A stretch of 64,000 nt of DNA from Bowmanella denitrificans (GTDB lineage Bacteria; Pseudomonadota; Gammaproteobacteria; Enterobacterales; Alteromonadaceae): contig NZ_PEBU01000001.1 in NCBI RefSeq assembly GCF_002887595.1, positions 186,001-250,000 of the forward strand. The letters run 5' to 3'. The position numbers and the translations under genes were made by a program. Position 1 is the stretch's first letter. The number at the start of each line of letters is the position of its first letter. The notes under the pieces are model-generated. The model saw nothing but the letters and a program-made list of their open reading frames with translations, did no database searches and was not told the DNA's origin. Positions 8,083-17,604 of the stretch are shown in pieces.

Positions 8083-10269
8083 CTAGTTTGCAAAGGTCAG
8101 CTCTATCACTTCCTTACGTTCAGCCACCAGCAGGGTGGCCAGCAGTTCTTGTCCTTGAATATCGGTCAGATAATCAATATCCGGGGTGATGGGTGCCACT
8201 ACGCTGAATGTATCCGCTTGAATGTGGTAGCGCCACAGCTGATTGGCCTTGTTGATGCCATACAGCTGGCCATCTTGCAGCACAAAGCCTTTCTCTGAAC
8301 CCTGGCCCAGCAAACTGTCAATCAGCTTGTCTTCAATACCGCCTTGCAACCAGAACTGTTTGAGATGATCCATATAAATCAGCGGCTCTTGTGGGTCTTT
8401 GGCTGCCCATATCACCTTTTTATTAGTGACAGTCTGATAATCCATACTGCCTAAATCAATCGTCACCAACTGCACCATGCCATTTACCAGAATTCTGGCT
8501 AACAGTTGCTGCGAATCGCTGTTCCAGGCAAACAGATCAAATATGGGATAAGGAAATCCCTGACGACTATGCTGATTATTCAGCGACAGCTTGTAGATAT
8601 CCATATCCGCCAGTACCAGCAGACCCTGGCCGTCGTTATCCCAAAACAGGCTGCTGATAAAGGTGCCTTTGGGGAAGTCACTGACCAGTCTGGAGCCTTC
8701 GTCGCCCGACAACCAGACCTGCTCAGTGCCGGTGCGTTTTGACACAAAAGCAATCTGCTCGCCGCCAGGCTGGAATTTGGCGTTGTCTTCATGGTTGATA
8801 GAGCGCTCAAATACTGCAGGCGCAATGGCTTGCTGTTGTGCATTAACATTGTCGGCAACAGAAAGTCTGGCCACATCACTGTCGTAGCGACCGCTAATCA
8901 GCAACAAGCGCTGGCCATCAGGATGAAAGGCCGGGCTGCCAACGCTGGCCTCCAGGGCTAAATTCAGCTTGGTGACCTGGCCTTGCTCGGACAGCATATA
9001 GAGTTGTCCCCGATAGGCCAGCAGCATTTCAGCCTGGCCGGGTATAAATTCAGGGGCCACTTTTAAATGGCGCGGTGCATCGGGTGGAAACTGAATAGGG
9101 TGGCTGGAGATAACCCTGCCATCGGCATGCAGCATCTCGATATACTGAACACCATCTGCTTTTACCAATGTCACGGCCAACCGCTGGCGTTCTGCAGACC
9201 AGGTAAACGTCAGGATCAGGCCATCTTTAACCTCATACAGGATATCACTGCTATGGTCGGCCAATGAGTAACGCACCAGGCGCCAGAGTCGGTCGTCGCG
9301 CTGCAACAGCACAATATGCTGAGCGTCCATCCACAGGGGATCGCGAATTTCTGAGTGTTGGCAATTTAGCAGTTCGCTGGGCTGCTGAGGCTCTGTTAGT
9401 GCGGCCTGAAAATCCAGGCTCATCAGTTTGTAGCAGGTAGGTTGACGCAGTGGCGCCGTGCAGTCCTGCTCTTCAATAAATATCAGGCGTTTACCGTCGG
9501 CAGACAAGCTGTGCCCAGCGTAGGTGCCTTCTTTGGCGGTCAGTTGGATCTCTTGCATGGTCTGAGCATGCTTCGCCCACAGATTGTTACTGCACACCTT
9601 TTCGTAGTAGCGATGAAAAATAATATATTGGCCATCCGGGGTATAGGTTGCACCATATTCTTTATCGTCAGTGGCGGTCAGATAGCGCAGGTCGCCGAGC
9701 TTTAATTCTGGGCTGTCCGATACAAAAGGTATCAGCCCAATTGCCAGCACCAATATGGCCGTGGCCGCCAGCAACCAATAGGCCATGTTGCTGTTAGCTA
9801 GCTTAGGGGATGAAATCCCAATATCGGACGGGTTACAAGGCTGAGCGAATTCGCGCTTGTCTCGCGTTTGTACACTTTCCTGCTGAGCGCTGTCATTCAG
9901 TTGCGGCGCTGGACTAACAGCATCGCGATTTTCTTCGGCAATGCTTATCTCTTCAGACCAACGTACTTCGCCTTCCAGACTATAGCCTTGCTTGGCATGC
10001 GTTTTAATCAGTGCTGAGGCTTTACTGCTTTCCCCGAACGCCTTTCTTAATTGCGCAATGCTGCGCTGCAGCGTATTGGGCGTGACTACTGCATTAGCCC
10101 AGACCTTATCTAACAATTCATCATGGCTGACGACACGGCCACTATGCTGCGCCAGATACGTCAGTACCTGCAGCGCTTTAGGGGGTAACGTTTGCACCCT
10201 GTCTTGCTGGCTTATTTGGTTTCTGGACAAATCCACCAGGAATTCACCCACCCAGTATTGTTTAGCCAT
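8083..10269 (-). CDS. CadC-type membrane-anchored winged-helix regulator with beta-propeller sensor
   Basis: Residues about 1-100 are an OmpR/CadC-type winged helix (VGEFLVDLSRNQ to KTHAKQGYSLEG). A polar linker leads to one membrane segment near 170-188 (LLAATAILVLAIGLIPFV). The remaining 530 residues are a TolB/WD40-like propeller, seen as repeated units such as TPDGQYIIFHR, SADGKRLIFI, HPDGQRLLLI and QPGGEQIAFVS, presumably periplasmic. ATG 10267-10269 (MAKQYW) is chosen because the winged helix begins directly after it; longer in-frame starts at 10287 or 10323 are possible. It diverges from the esterase gene across a region with 11-bp-phased repeats, so it probably controls that pair and/or itself. 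Confidence 0.83.
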   Translation of the reverse strand: MAKQYWVGEFLVDLSRNQISQQDRVQTLPPKALQVLTYLAQHSGRVVSHDELLDKVWANAVVTPNTLQRSIAQLRKAFGESSKASALIKTHAKQGYSLEGEVRWSEEISIAEENRDAVSPAPQLNDSAQQESVQTRDKREFAQPCNPSDIGISSPKLANSNMAYWLLAATAILVLAIGLIPFVSDSPELKLGDLRYLTATDDKEYGATYTPDGQYIIFHRYYEKVCSNNLWAKHAQTMQEIQLTAKEGTYAGHSLSADGKRLIFIEEQDCTAPLRQPTCYKLMSLDFQAALTEPQQPSELLNCQHSEIRDPLWMDAQHIVLLQRDDRLWRLVRYSLADHSSDILYEVKDGLILTFTWSAERQRLAVTLVKADGVQYIEMLHADGRVISSHPIQFPPDAPRHLKVAPEFIPGQAEMLLAYRGQLYMLSEQGQVTKLNLALEASVGSPAFHPDGQRLLLISGRYDSDVARLSVADNVNAQQQAIAPAVFERSINHEDNAKFQPGGEQIAFVSKRTGTEQVWLSGDEGSRLVSDFPKGTFISSLFWDNDGQGLLVLADMDIYKLSLNNQHSRQGFPYPIFDLFAWNSDSQQLLARILVNGMVQLVTIDLGSMDYQTVTNKKVIWAAKDPQEPLIYMDHLKQFWLQGGIEDKLIDSLLGQGSEKGFVLQDGQLYGINKANQLWRYHIQADTFSVVAPITPDIDYLTDIQGQELLATLLVAERKEVIELTFAN

Positions 10270-10354
10270 CACCAATAACACCTGAAACATGAAGGGAAAC
10301 AAAAAGATGCACCATCCTATCACAGCCTTGCAATTTAGGTATCGCCAAGGCGCA

Positions 10355-10396
10355 TCAGCAAGACGTCAGCAAGATTTCATCAGCCTTTCAGGCGTT
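10355..10396. promoter_or_regulatory. Four 11-bp-phased direct repeats, candidate operator
   Basis: In the 177-bp space between the divergent regulator and esterase genes, TCAGCAAGA occurs at 10355 and again at 10366. Degenerate versions follow at 10377 (TCATCAGCC) and 10388 (TCAGGCGTT), each exactly 11 bp, one helical turn, after the last. OmpR/CadC-type winged helices bind tandem direct repeats with 10-11 bp phasing, so this is a good candidate binding site for the adjacent regulator. Binding itself is inference. Confidence 0.55.
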
Positions 10397-10446
10397 TTTT
10401 AACGCTTCGGATTAGCCTGCCTACTCCACTTTCACAGGCAAAAAAT

Positions 10447-11289
10447 ATGAAAACTAGCTACTTACGGATACTTTCCTGTTTACTACTGATTCTGGTTGGT
10501 GCAACCACCTACGCCAAGCCTCTGGTATTGCCGCAGATTCAGGTGATCCCGATTAAAGCCAGCGCCACAGAGCGTCAGTACGAGCTGCTGATAAAACTGC
10601 CCGACAACTATGCACAAAATCCTGACAAGGCCTATCCGGTAATCTACTTCACCGATGCCTTATGGCACGTGGAGCTGCTGTCGGCCTCAACCTTTTTTCA
10701 GATGGAAGACAGTATTTTAGTTGGCCTTTCCTGGCAAAAAGACATAGATGCAAAGTTAATCGAAGCGGAAGGGGCGTATGTCAGCCGCTTCCGGGATTAC
10801 TCCTTTGCCCCATCCAGCAACCCGGAAAACCAAGCTAAATACCAGTTCGGTCAGGCAGCCAAATATCTGGATTTTATTCGCCACGACGTGATCCCCTATG
10901 TGGAGAGCCACTACCGCACTGAGCCTGCCAATCGCAGTTACTTTGGCTACTCAATGGGCGGCTTATTCGGCGCTTACATACTGCTGTCGCAACCTGATAC
11001 CTTTAAGAATTATATGCTTGGCAGCCCTTCGGTTTGGCGAATGGCACAAATTGAAGCCCTGCCCAACAATGCAAAACCTTTTAACGCCAATGTCTTTGTG
11101 ACTTATGGCAGCGAAGAACAAAAGCTCAGTCCGCATGTGGACAGCCTTATCCAGTTTCTGCATAACAAGAAGGATGCAAGCTTGTCCTTAACCCACAAGA
11201 TCCCGGAAGGGAGCCATCAGACCGCCTCGCCGATGACTGCCGTGATGGCCATAAACTGGCTGGCCAAACTACAACAGCAAGGAGAATGA
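10447..11289 (+). CDS. Exported alpha/beta-hydrolase, esterase D / IroE-like
   Basis: A 280-aa protein with a signal peptide (about 24 aa ending TYA). It belongs to the putative esterase family (Esterase D, Fes/IroE type): YPVIYFTDA near residue 58, the nucleophile elbow GYSMGG near 176-181, and a likely catalytic His in EGSHQTA near 257. Substrates in this family range from acyl esters to siderophore lactones; nothing here decides which. The ATG follows a short AT-rich stretch (CAGGCAAAAAAT). It is one base upstream of the beta-propeller gene at 11291, so the two are co-transcribed, and it diverges from a CadC-type regulator. Confidence 0.85.
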   Translation: MKTSYLRILSCLLLILVGATTYAKPLVLPQIQVIPIKASATERQYELLIKLPDNYAQNPDKAYPVIYFTDALWHVELLSASTFFQMEDSILVGLSWQKDIDAKLIEAEGAYVSRFRDYSFAPSSNPENQAKYQFGQAAKYLDFIRHDVIPYVESHYRTEPANRSYFGYSMGGLFGAYILLSQPDTFKNYMLGSPSVWRMAQIEALPNNAKPFNANVFVTYGSEEQKLSPHVDSLIQFLHNKKDASLSLTHKIPEGSHQTASPMTAVMAINWLAKLQQQGE

Positions 11290-11290
11290 T

Positions 11291-12166
11291 ATGTTCCGGC
11301 TAAGTGTTTTTCTGTTGCTATTTTCCAGTCTGGCGCTGATTTGTCCGGCTTACGGTCAGGACGAGTTTCCGGCCCTTACAGGCCCTTATATGGGCCAGAA
11401 GCCGCCCGGTATGGTGGCCGAACCTTTTGCGCCAGGTATTATCTCGAGAGAAGGCTGGGAGCTGGAAGGCGTATTCGCGCCTGGTATGCAAGAGTTCTAC
11501 TTCACCACCCGAGGGGGCGAACGTACGCGCTCGACTGTGATTGGTTTTCGCCAACAACAAAACATATGGCACAAATTCATAGAATTTCCCCGTAACGGCG
11601 AAATATCATTTTCCCCGGATGGCCAGGTTATGCATATGGCAAAAGGCTATAAGGAGCGTATTGATAACGGTTGGTCAGAGCGCAAAAGCTTAGGTGCCAT
11701 GTTCGAACGTGAGGATTGGGGCATTATGCGCCTGTCGTCCTCTGCCAGCGGTACTTACGTATTCGACGACTATAAAAATAATGATGTGATCCGCATCTCA
11801 ACCATCAAAAACGGACAACGGCAGGAGCCCATCCCAATGGGGCCACAAATCAATAGCGGTAAGTGGACCGCCCACCCTTTTATCGCCCCCGATGAAAGCT
11901 ATCTGATCTGGGACAGCGAGCGCGAAGGCGGCTATGGTGATTCCGATTTGTATATCAGCTTCCGACAACAAGATGGCACCTGGGGCCGGGCTATTAATAT
12001 GGGCGAGCAGATTAACTCAGAGCGGTGGGACGCCTACGCCAGCGTGACCCCGGATGGAAAATATATTCTGTTTAATCGCGGCAGAGATGAAAAAAATGAC
12101 AACGTGGATATTTACTGGGTGGGTGCGAAGATTATTGATGAACTCAGGGGCACTCAACAGGATTGA
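11291..12166 (+). CDS. Exported TolB/PD40-type beta-propeller protein
   Basis: A 291-aa protein with an N-terminal signal peptide ending CPAYG. The body is made of PD40/TolB-like blades: FSPDGQVMHMAKG, FIAPDESYLIWDSEREGGYG and VTPDGKYILFNRGRD. Such propellers bind peptides or glycans or act as scaffolds; no catalytic motif is visible. Its ATG lies one base after the esterase stop codon with AAGGAG upstream, indicating tight coupling, so the pair probably acts on a common extracytoplasmic substrate. The function of this family is not established. Confidence 0.8.
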   Translation: MFRLSVFLLLFSSLALICPAYGQDEFPALTGPYMGQKPPGMVAEPFAPGIISREGWELEGVFAPGMQEFYFTTRGGERTRSTVIGFRQQQNIWHKFIEFPRNGEISFSPDGQVMHMAKGYKERIDNGWSERKSLGAMFEREDWGIMRLSSSASGTYVFDDYKNNDVIRISTIKNGQRQEPIPMGPQINSGKWTAHPFIAPDESYLIWDSEREGGYGDSDLYISFRQQDGTWGRAINMGEQINSERWDAYASVTPDGKYILFNRGRDEKNDNVDIYWVGAKIIDELRGTQQD

Positions 12167-12442
12167 GTCTGAACCTGCTTTATAAATGCAAGGTGGGTGA
12201 AAAGTGGGCTGGTTTTACGCCAGAGCTTGTCAGAAACACTGTGCTAACCCGCTGGCAGGCCTCCCCGCCAGCACAAAGTTAAAAACAGCATTGATACTTT
12301 AAAATTCTGCGTAAGGCTATTTAAGGTTAATCCTGTTTACGCAAAGGCCATGCTTAAAACAAAACCAGCTCACTGTGTTCCGTTACAAACTCACTGGTAT
12401 TCGACATCAATGGCAAACCATCGCCTTTTTGCAGCTTAGCCC

Positions 12443-13969
12443 CTAGCGGGTAGACAGCCACTCAACAAGCAGCCGAACACCAAACCCAACGCCACCAGCG
12501 GGCACTTCGTTACTGGTTTTTTTGACGCTTTCGTTACCCGCCATATCGATATGCGCCCAACGTGTTTCTGCTTGCACAAATTGCTTCAGAAACATGGCTG
12601 CAGTAGATGCGCCAGGGCCACCGGAACCAATATTTGCAGTGTCTGCCAAGGTGCTTTCCAGCATGTCGCCGTAAGCCAAAGGTAAGCGCCAAAGAGGTTC
12701 GTTGACGGCCTCACCTGAGGCAGTTAATTGTCTGATCAGCTCTTCATCATCACTGAATAGCGCTGCGAACCTGTCACCTACCGCCCGTATTTTTGAGCCG
12801 GTTAAGGTGGCTATATCCAGCACAATCTCAGGCTTATATTTCTCCTGCACATGCCACATTGCGTCGGCCAGAATCAATCGCCCTTCAGCGTCGGTATTGA
12901 TGATTTCCACTGACTTACCTGACATCGAGGTAATTATGTCGCCGGGCAGCAATGCAGTTTCTGACACTATGTTCTCTGCCAAAGGCATCACTGCAATGAC
13001 GTTGACTTTCGCCTTTTGCTCGGCCAGGGTTCTGATGGCTCCGAGTACCGCAGCCGCGCCTGCCATATCGCCCTTCATTCTGGCGATACTTTCATGAGTT
13101 TTGATGTTGTATCCGCCGGTATCGAAGGTGACACCTTTGCCTACCAAAGCAATGGGCTTGTCGTTGCTGCCTTTATAATGCGCCACTACCATACGAGCAC
13201 CAGGGACACTGCCCTGACCAACCGCATAAAGCAGCCCCATATTCATCTCTCTGATTTTTTCACTGCTGAATATCTCCAGGTCGACGTCCAAGCCTTTTAG
13301 AGCCTGTTGTGCGGCTTCGACAAAGGTAGCAGGCGTGAGCTGTGCTGCGTTGGTATTCACTAGGTCGCGTGCCAGAAAAACTCCCTTTTCCAGGGCGCGA
13401 AGCTGCTTGTAGTGCCTGCGAGCCTCCTGCTCGGAATCCACTATGATGTGAAAGTCATTGTTAGGAGGCGTTGCGTCTTTGCGATAGCGATTAAAACGAT
13501 AAGATCCCAGCGATATACCGTGGGCAATATTGGCGGCGAGCAGACTGTTATCAAGCCTGGCGCTGACCCCCTTAACAACAATGTCAACTTTTTGCACATC
13601 CTTGTTAGTAAACATCTGTGCAATCTTTCCACCTACCATGACCGCTTGGGCGCGATCCAGTTTGTCCACGGGGCCCAGACCTACCACAACTAATTGCTGC
13701 GTTTCGCCACCCTGCGATGCCAGCAGTTGCACCTCGGTATTGTGCTCGCCCTTAAACTCTTTAATCCCGATGGCTGTTTGCAGCTGCACCAGGGTGTTTT
13801 TATCCAACTGGCCAGACAGATCGTCAGATTGGTCGCTATGTTGAAACAGCACGCGAGCAAAGGTGCTACTGCGTGCAGTATCAGAAAAGGTGATACTGGT
13901 TGCATTGGCAACGCAACTTATAAAGAACAGAACAGCAACACAGGGTTGCCATAATTTGGCGCTTGGCAT
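12443..13969 (-). CDS. Secreted M17 leucyl aminopeptidase
   Basis: An M17 family metallo-aminopeptidase that removes N-terminal residues from peptides. The C-terminal catalytic domain is intact: VGKGVTFDTGGYNIK carries the metal-binding Lys and Asp, and NTDAEGRL is the family signature. Unlike cytosolic PepA, it starts with a signal peptide (about 24 aa ending VANA), placing it in the periplasm or outside. ATG 13967-13969 is chosen over the ATG two codons upstream because GGAG is correctly spaced only for the second. A cytosolic-type pepA is also present at 49837, so this is a specialised paralogue for peptide scavenging. The 276 bases beyond its 3' end hold no gene. Confidence 0.92.
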   Translation of the reverse strand: MPSAKLWQPCVAVLFFISCVANATSITFSDTARSSTFARVLFQHSDQSDDLSGQLDKNTLVQLQTAIGIKEFKGEHNTEVQLLASQGGETQQLVVVGLGPVDKLDRAQAVMVGGKIAQMFTNKDVQKVDIVVKGVSARLDNSLLAANIAHGISLGSYRFNRYRKDATPPNNDFHIIVDSEQEARRHYKQLRALEKGVFLARDLVNTNAAQLTPATFVEAAQQALKGLDVDLEIFSSEKIREMNMGLLYAVGQGSVPGARMVVAHYKGSNDKPIALVGKGVTFDTGGYNIKTHESIARMKGDMAGAAAVLGAIRTLAEQKAKVNVIAVMPLAENIVSETALLPGDIITSMSGKSVEIINTDAEGRLILADAMWHVQEKYKPEIVLDIATLTGSKIRAVGDRFAALFSDDEELIRQLTASGEAVNEPLWRLPLAYGDMLESTLADTANIGSGGPGASTAAMFLKQFVQAETRWAHIDMAGNESVKKTSNEVPAGGVGFGVRLLVEWLSTR

Positions 13970-14062
13970 TTGCATCTCCGGATGTGACGTTTTATATAGT
14001 GGTAGTCAGAGTTTGAGTGATTTCTATCAAGGTTCAAGGGCTGGAAAGCACACTAGCGCACG

Positions 14063-14485
14063 TTATTTCCGGCCAGAAAAATAGTGCTGTTCCCGACCCT
14101 CATTAATTTGTTTTACATCTGCGCAGTATTCAGAAACCGGCCTGATTAAAAGGCGCTGGATGCCGATGGGCTCGCCGCTTTCCAGGCAATAGCCATAGGT
14201 TTTATCGCTTATGCGCCTAAGTGATTTATCAATTTTGGGCAATAACTTTCGCTCTCTGTCCAGAATCCGCAGAGACAGTCTTGACTCTTCCTCGTACTGG
14301 GCGCGATCGACATCATCGTTTATTTCCGGTGGCTGACTAAGCGATATCTTCATCTCTTCTATGTGCTGCATGGTTTTGTTTTTCAGCTCGACTAACAGAG
14401 CATGAAAATACGCTAACTGAGCTTCGTTCATATAGTCTTCATCAGGGGCTGCCAGCAGCTCTTCCTTACTGGTGATTGTGTTCAT
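14063..14485 (-). CDS. dksA2: DksA2-type paralogue with half of the zinc ligands lost
   Basis: A TraR/DksA family protein of 140 aa: a long N-terminal coiled coil (about 20-90) followed by the C-terminal finger. Canonical DksA binds RNA polymerase with ppGpp and has four cysteines (C-x2-C-x17-C-x2-C). Here the equivalent positions are Cys100, Ser103, Cys121 and Val124, so a four-Cys zinc site cannot form. This resembles zinc-independent DksA2, which replaces DksA during zinc starvation in Pseudomonas under Zur control. ATG 14483-14485 overlaps the upstream gene's stop as ATGA, with GAGGAAC as ribosome site. A Zur-like palindrome lies upstream of the two-gene operon. Confidence 0.8.
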   Translation of the reverse strand: MNTITSKEELLAAPDEDYMNEAQLAYFHALLVELKNKTMQHIEEMKISLSQPPEINDDVDRAQYEEESRLSLRILDRERKLLPKIDKSLRRISDKTYGYCLESGEPIGIQRLLIRPVSEYCADVKQINEGREQHYFSGRK

Positions 14486-14700
14486 TTCAGTTCCTCCCTG
14501 GCCTGATAAAACCATTGCAAAACGCGGGCATAATGCGCTTCTCCATATAAACGAACAAACTGCTTTGTGTGCTCCATACTGCGGTTTTCCATCGCTTGAA
14601 TACGCGCTTCTATAAAAGCTTTGTCAAGCACAATACCGCACTCGTTGACAATGCAGTGCTGCCACTGAGTAAAACTGGCTGGCATAAGCGGCGATGACAT
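14482..14700 (-). CDS. Small uncharacterised protein co-transcribed with dksA2
   Basis: A 72-aa soluble protein, Gln/Glu/Ala-rich and probably helical, with no signal peptide or membrane segment. It contains two cysteines (HCIVNECG, about residues 15-21). I do not recognise its family. ATG 14698-14700 is chosen because AGGAG lies six bases upstream. Its stop codon overlaps the dksA2-like start (ATGA), so it is translationally coupled to that gene and is the first gene after the Zur-like site. That context suggests a role in zinc limitation, which is inference only. Confidence 0.7.
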   Translation of the reverse strand: MSSPLMPASFTQWQHCIVNECGIVLDKAFIEARIQAMENRSMEHTKQFVRLYGEAHYARVLQWFYQAREELK

Positions 14701-14800
14701 ATTTTCTCCTAACATTGTCAGAGGCGGTTTGCTTCACGACGTTTTCCCCCGCTTAGGTTCTTGAAGTCATTGATGACCTTTGGTCGCGATCATAAAAATA

Positions 14801-14815
14801 TGTTATAACATAACA
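14801..14815. promoter_or_regulatory. Zur-box-like palindrome upstream of the dksA2 operon
   Basis: TGTTATAACATAACA is an inverted repeat TGTTAT-AAC-ATAACA. The gammaproteobacterial Zur consensus core is GTTAT-N3-ATAAC, which is met exactly. It lies about 100 bp before the first gene of the dksA2 operon. A sister site sits in front of the TonB receptor at 17605. Confidence 0.6.
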
Positions 14816-14913
14816 AAATTAAAGATCAAAACCTGCAACCCGGGCGGTAAAATTGTGCAAAAAGGGCTGCAAGGCTTAAGGCGGACTTAGCCCAAACTGC
14901 CAGTAACTTGCTA

Positions 14914-16617
14914 TCAGGACGAGCAACTGTAATGGGATATACCACCTGCATTGAATAACGCCATAGGCCGCAGGCGATAATATTTTTCATCGATTTCAGA
15001 GGATTGCCCGTCGTACGGGTTGGTTAAAACTTCCTGTAGTTCCTCAATCAGCCTAAAGTCGCCTTTTTCCGCTTGTTGGTATGCGGGAACAACCAGCCAC
15101 TCACGCCAGCTATACTTGGGATTAACTTGTTTCATCTTTGCCGATATGGCTTCAGCAGAACCGCTTCTTTCAAGCTGTTTACGCCAGTTTTGCAGCCACC
15201 GCAGCCATTGCCTGCGTAAATCATTGCTTAGCGGTGTGTAGAAGCTTTTACTCAGGCCAGAAAGGTCTGTTGGAATGTTCGACAGCTCACGAAATAAAAT
15301 CGTGTAATCAACAGAAGTTTGTACCATTAGCTGCAACAGCGATATCACCAACTCTGCATCAAAGACGTTCAGCCCCAGCTTGGACGCCCACATTTTTTCC
15401 ATTTTCTCTGCCATAACCTTGGCAAATCCGCTGCCAATCTCGTCCAGTGCTTGCAGCTTTGCTGGTTGCAGGGAAAGTAAAGGTGCCAATGCCCGGCAGA
15501 ACATGTCGAAATTCTTCTGTGCAGCCAGGGGCTGATTAAGAAAGGAGAAGTGCCGTCCACCGCCAGTCCAGGGTTGATACCCAGGTTCAAACAGCTCGCA
15601 GAAGCCAAAAGGCCCATAGTCCAGGGTAAAGCCACCGGCAGCGCAATTATCACTATTGAAGTTGCCCTGGCAGTACCCGACCCGGATCCAGTCTGCGACC
15701 AAAGATGTTAAACGATCACGAAAGGCCGTCGCCAACTGCAGGATCTGCTGCGCATTCGGCTGGCGGCTATCAACCTCATCGCTGTACTCACGTTTAATTA
15801 AATGCTGAACAATGGCCTGCAGTTCTTGCAAAGCATTGGCATGCTGGTTGTTGCGTGCTCTGCGCGCAAACAGCTCTAACTGGCCTACCCGCAAAAAAGA
15901 CGGTGCCACCCGCGTTGCAATAGCTACAAAGTTAGGCACTATCACCTCTGGATCTATTGCATCAGAGCCTTCCAGATACCAGGGACGCCGGACAATTTCG
16001 GACTGCGAAGCAAACAGACTGAGTGAACGTGATGTAGGTACACCTAGGGCATGCATATGTTCTTGCGCCAGAAACTCTCTGACACTGGAGCGCAGCACGG
16101 CACGCCCGTCTGCGCCCCGACAATATGGTGTGCGCCCCGCGCCTTTTAATTGCATCTCCCAGCGCCTGCCATTGATAACCGCTTCAAGTACCGAAATGGC
16201 GCGGCCATCGCCATAGCCATTGCCGGTCTGGAACGGGCATTGCTGGGTATATTCAGTACCGTAAATTGACAACGCATAACCGGTAGCCCAGCCTACTTTG
16301 CGCATGGGGGCAGGAACCTGTGAAATGTCGCCCGAAAACAGTTGCCTAAAGCCCTCGGTCTGCGCCAACCCCTGGTCAAACCCCAGCTCCCGAAAAAGCC
16401 CTTTGCTATGTGCAACATACTTAGGATTTTCGATAGGCGTCGGCGTTACCGGAACATAATGACCACAAACAACCTGTCTTGGCTGATGGTCCTGACCCGA
16501 TTCAGTTGCATCCGGATCCGGGCTCAGCGTATCCAGCAATGAATAGTCAGCTAACCGGGCAAGGTCGCTAAGTGTCTTAACCTTTATTGAGGGCTTTTTC
16601 GTTTCTGTACTGATCAT
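14914..16617 (-). CDS. selO: SelO/YdiU family protein adenylyltransferase (AMPylase)
   Basis: SelO is a pseudokinase-fold enzyme that transfers AMP from ATP to Ser/Thr/Tyr of target proteins, linked to oxidative-stress responses. The protein is 567 aa, longer than E. coli YdiU (about 480). Family blocks visible are [10 protein letters not shown] (137-146), [20 protein letters not shown] (158-176), the N-x-D-N motif at 321-324 and DYGPFGF at 333-339. It ends in Cys-Ser-Ser, the bacterial equivalent of the selenocysteine C-terminus of animal SelO. The ATG at 16615-16617 has no strong ribosome site. It lies upstream of the dksA2 operon on the same strand, separated by 213 bases containing the Zur-like box. 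Confidence 0.92.
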   Translation of the reverse strand: MISTETKKPSIKVKTLSDLARLADYSLLDTLSPDPDATESGQDHQPRQVVCGHYVPVTPTPIENPKYVAHSKGLFRELGFDQGLAQTEGFRQLFSGDISQVPAPMRKVGWATGYALSIYGTEYTQQCPFQTGNGYGDGRAISVLEAVINGRRWEMQLKGAGRTPYCRGADGRAVLRSSVREFLAQEHMHALGVPTSRSLSLFASQSEIVRRPWYLEGSDAIDPEVIVPNFVAIATRVAPSFLRVGQLELFARRARNNQHANALQELQAIVQHLIKREYSDEVDSRQPNAQQILQLATAFRDRLTSLVADWIRVGYCQGNFNSDNCAAGGFTLDYGPFGFCELFEPGYQPWTGGGRHFSFLNQPLAAQKNFDMFCRALAPLLSLQPAKLQALDEIGSGFAKVMAEKMEKMWASKLGLNVFDAELVISLLQLMVQTSVDYTILFRELSNIPTDLSGLSKSFYTPLSNDLRRQWLRWLQNWRKQLERSGSAEAISAKMKQVNPKYSWREWLVVPAYQQAEKGDFRLIEELQEVLTNPYDGQSSEIDEKYYRLRPMALFNAGGISHYSCSS

Positions 16618-16837
16618 AAGATAGCAAATAACGTCTTTTAAACAGTTTATTAGGCAACTGGCAACTTGGGGACTGTTGATCTTTCAAGTATAGTTTTTGT
16701 TAAAATTAAGTCCCTTCTAATCACAACGCCGTGCTGCAGGCCTAGTGACAGCCTTGTTATTGCAACGTTTTAATGGCAACGTGTCCAGGTAAAAAAGCTT
16801 AGGCATTAAACCATTGCAGTGTCACCAGGAATACAAC

Positions 16838-17377
16838 ATGCATATTGCCCAGATTGGCGAATCGGTACTAAAGCAGCAGGCCCATGAAGTGCCTGCAGAT
16901 GCTTTTGGCACTATTGAATTGAAAAACTTTACCGAAGGCCTGCTGAAAACCATGCTGGATGCTAATGGTGTAGGTATCGCCGCCCCGCAGGTATTTGATG
17001 GTCGCGCCATTATGTTCGTCGCCTCCCGGCCCAGCCCCCGCTACCCCAATGCGCCACAAATGGAACCGCTGCTGTTAATTAACCCACGCATAATCAGTCA
17101 GTCAGAAAACTGGGTGTGGGAATGGGAAGGCTGCTTGTCGGTACCAGCACTGCGCGGTTTTATCCAGCGTCCGGACCAAGTGGAGTTAAGTTACCAGGAC
17201 ATCAACGGCAATCCATGCCAAATCGAATTTACGGGCTTTCTGGCGCGCATTTTCCTGCACGAATACGATCACCTGATTGGCAAGACCTGGCTCGACCACG
17301 TTACCAGTACCGAGCAGGTCATGGCTGAATCCGTGTGGCTGCGGCAGATTGCCGGGGTAACAGGGACTGCGCATTAA
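16838..17377 (+). CDS. Peptide deformylase-like protein
   Basis: A 179-aa metalloenzyme of the peptide deformylase family, which removes the formyl group from the initiator Met of new proteins. All three motifs are intact: GVGIAAPQ, EGCLS and HEYDH (HExxH). ATG 16838-16840 is chosen because CAGGA is well placed before it and the MHIAQIGESVL start fits the family. It is not next to fmt, where the housekeeping def usually lies, so this is probably a second copy. A spare deformylase beside Zur-like sites could serve when metals are limiting, but its own promoter shows no Zur box. Confidence 0.88.
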   Translation: MHIAQIGESVLKQQAHEVPADAFGTIELKNFTEGLLKTMLDANGVGIAAPQVFDGRAIMFVASRPSPRYPNAPQMEPLLLINPRIISQSENWVWEWEGCLSVPALRGFIQRPDQVELSYQDINGNPCQIEFTGFLARIFLHEYDHLIGKTWLDHVTSTEQVMAESVWLRQIAGVTGTAH

Positions 17378-17572
17378 GGCCACAGTTCATGCTGAGCGGC
17401 CCCTAAAACCAGCCGTTGTGAATTTCTGCGACAACAGATCGTAAAATCAAAAAGTTATGACTTAGTCTTATCGAATTCAAGCGCATCCTTCTGCGTTTAA
17501 AATTTTGATTACCCTGTTTGCCTGATTCCCCTTAACAGGACCAAGCGTTGGTAGTATAGTGCGCCGCAAATA

Positions 17573-17587
17573 TGTTATAACATCACA
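17573..17587. promoter_or_regulatory. Zur-box-like palindrome in the TonB receptor promoter
   Basis: TGTTATAACATCACA differs at only one base from the site upstream of the dksA2 operon at 14801, and both are preceded by ATA. It ends 17 bases before the receptor ATG, so a bound repressor would block transcription or initiation directly. Reading it as a Zur box follows from the GTTAT-N3-AT(A/C)AC form. Confidence 0.55.
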
Positions 17588-17604
17588 CACCCAAAGGACT
17601 AAAC

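Noticed and set aside
12167-12442. Weak hairpin (GCTGGC/GCCAGC) between the beta-propeller and M17 genes
   Set aside because: It has a long loop, short stem and no T-tract; not convincing as a terminator.
14914-16617. Selenocysteine at the SelO C-terminus
   Set aside because: The codon at the penultimate motif is Cys (C-S-S), not UGA, so this is the ordinary bacterial cysteine form.
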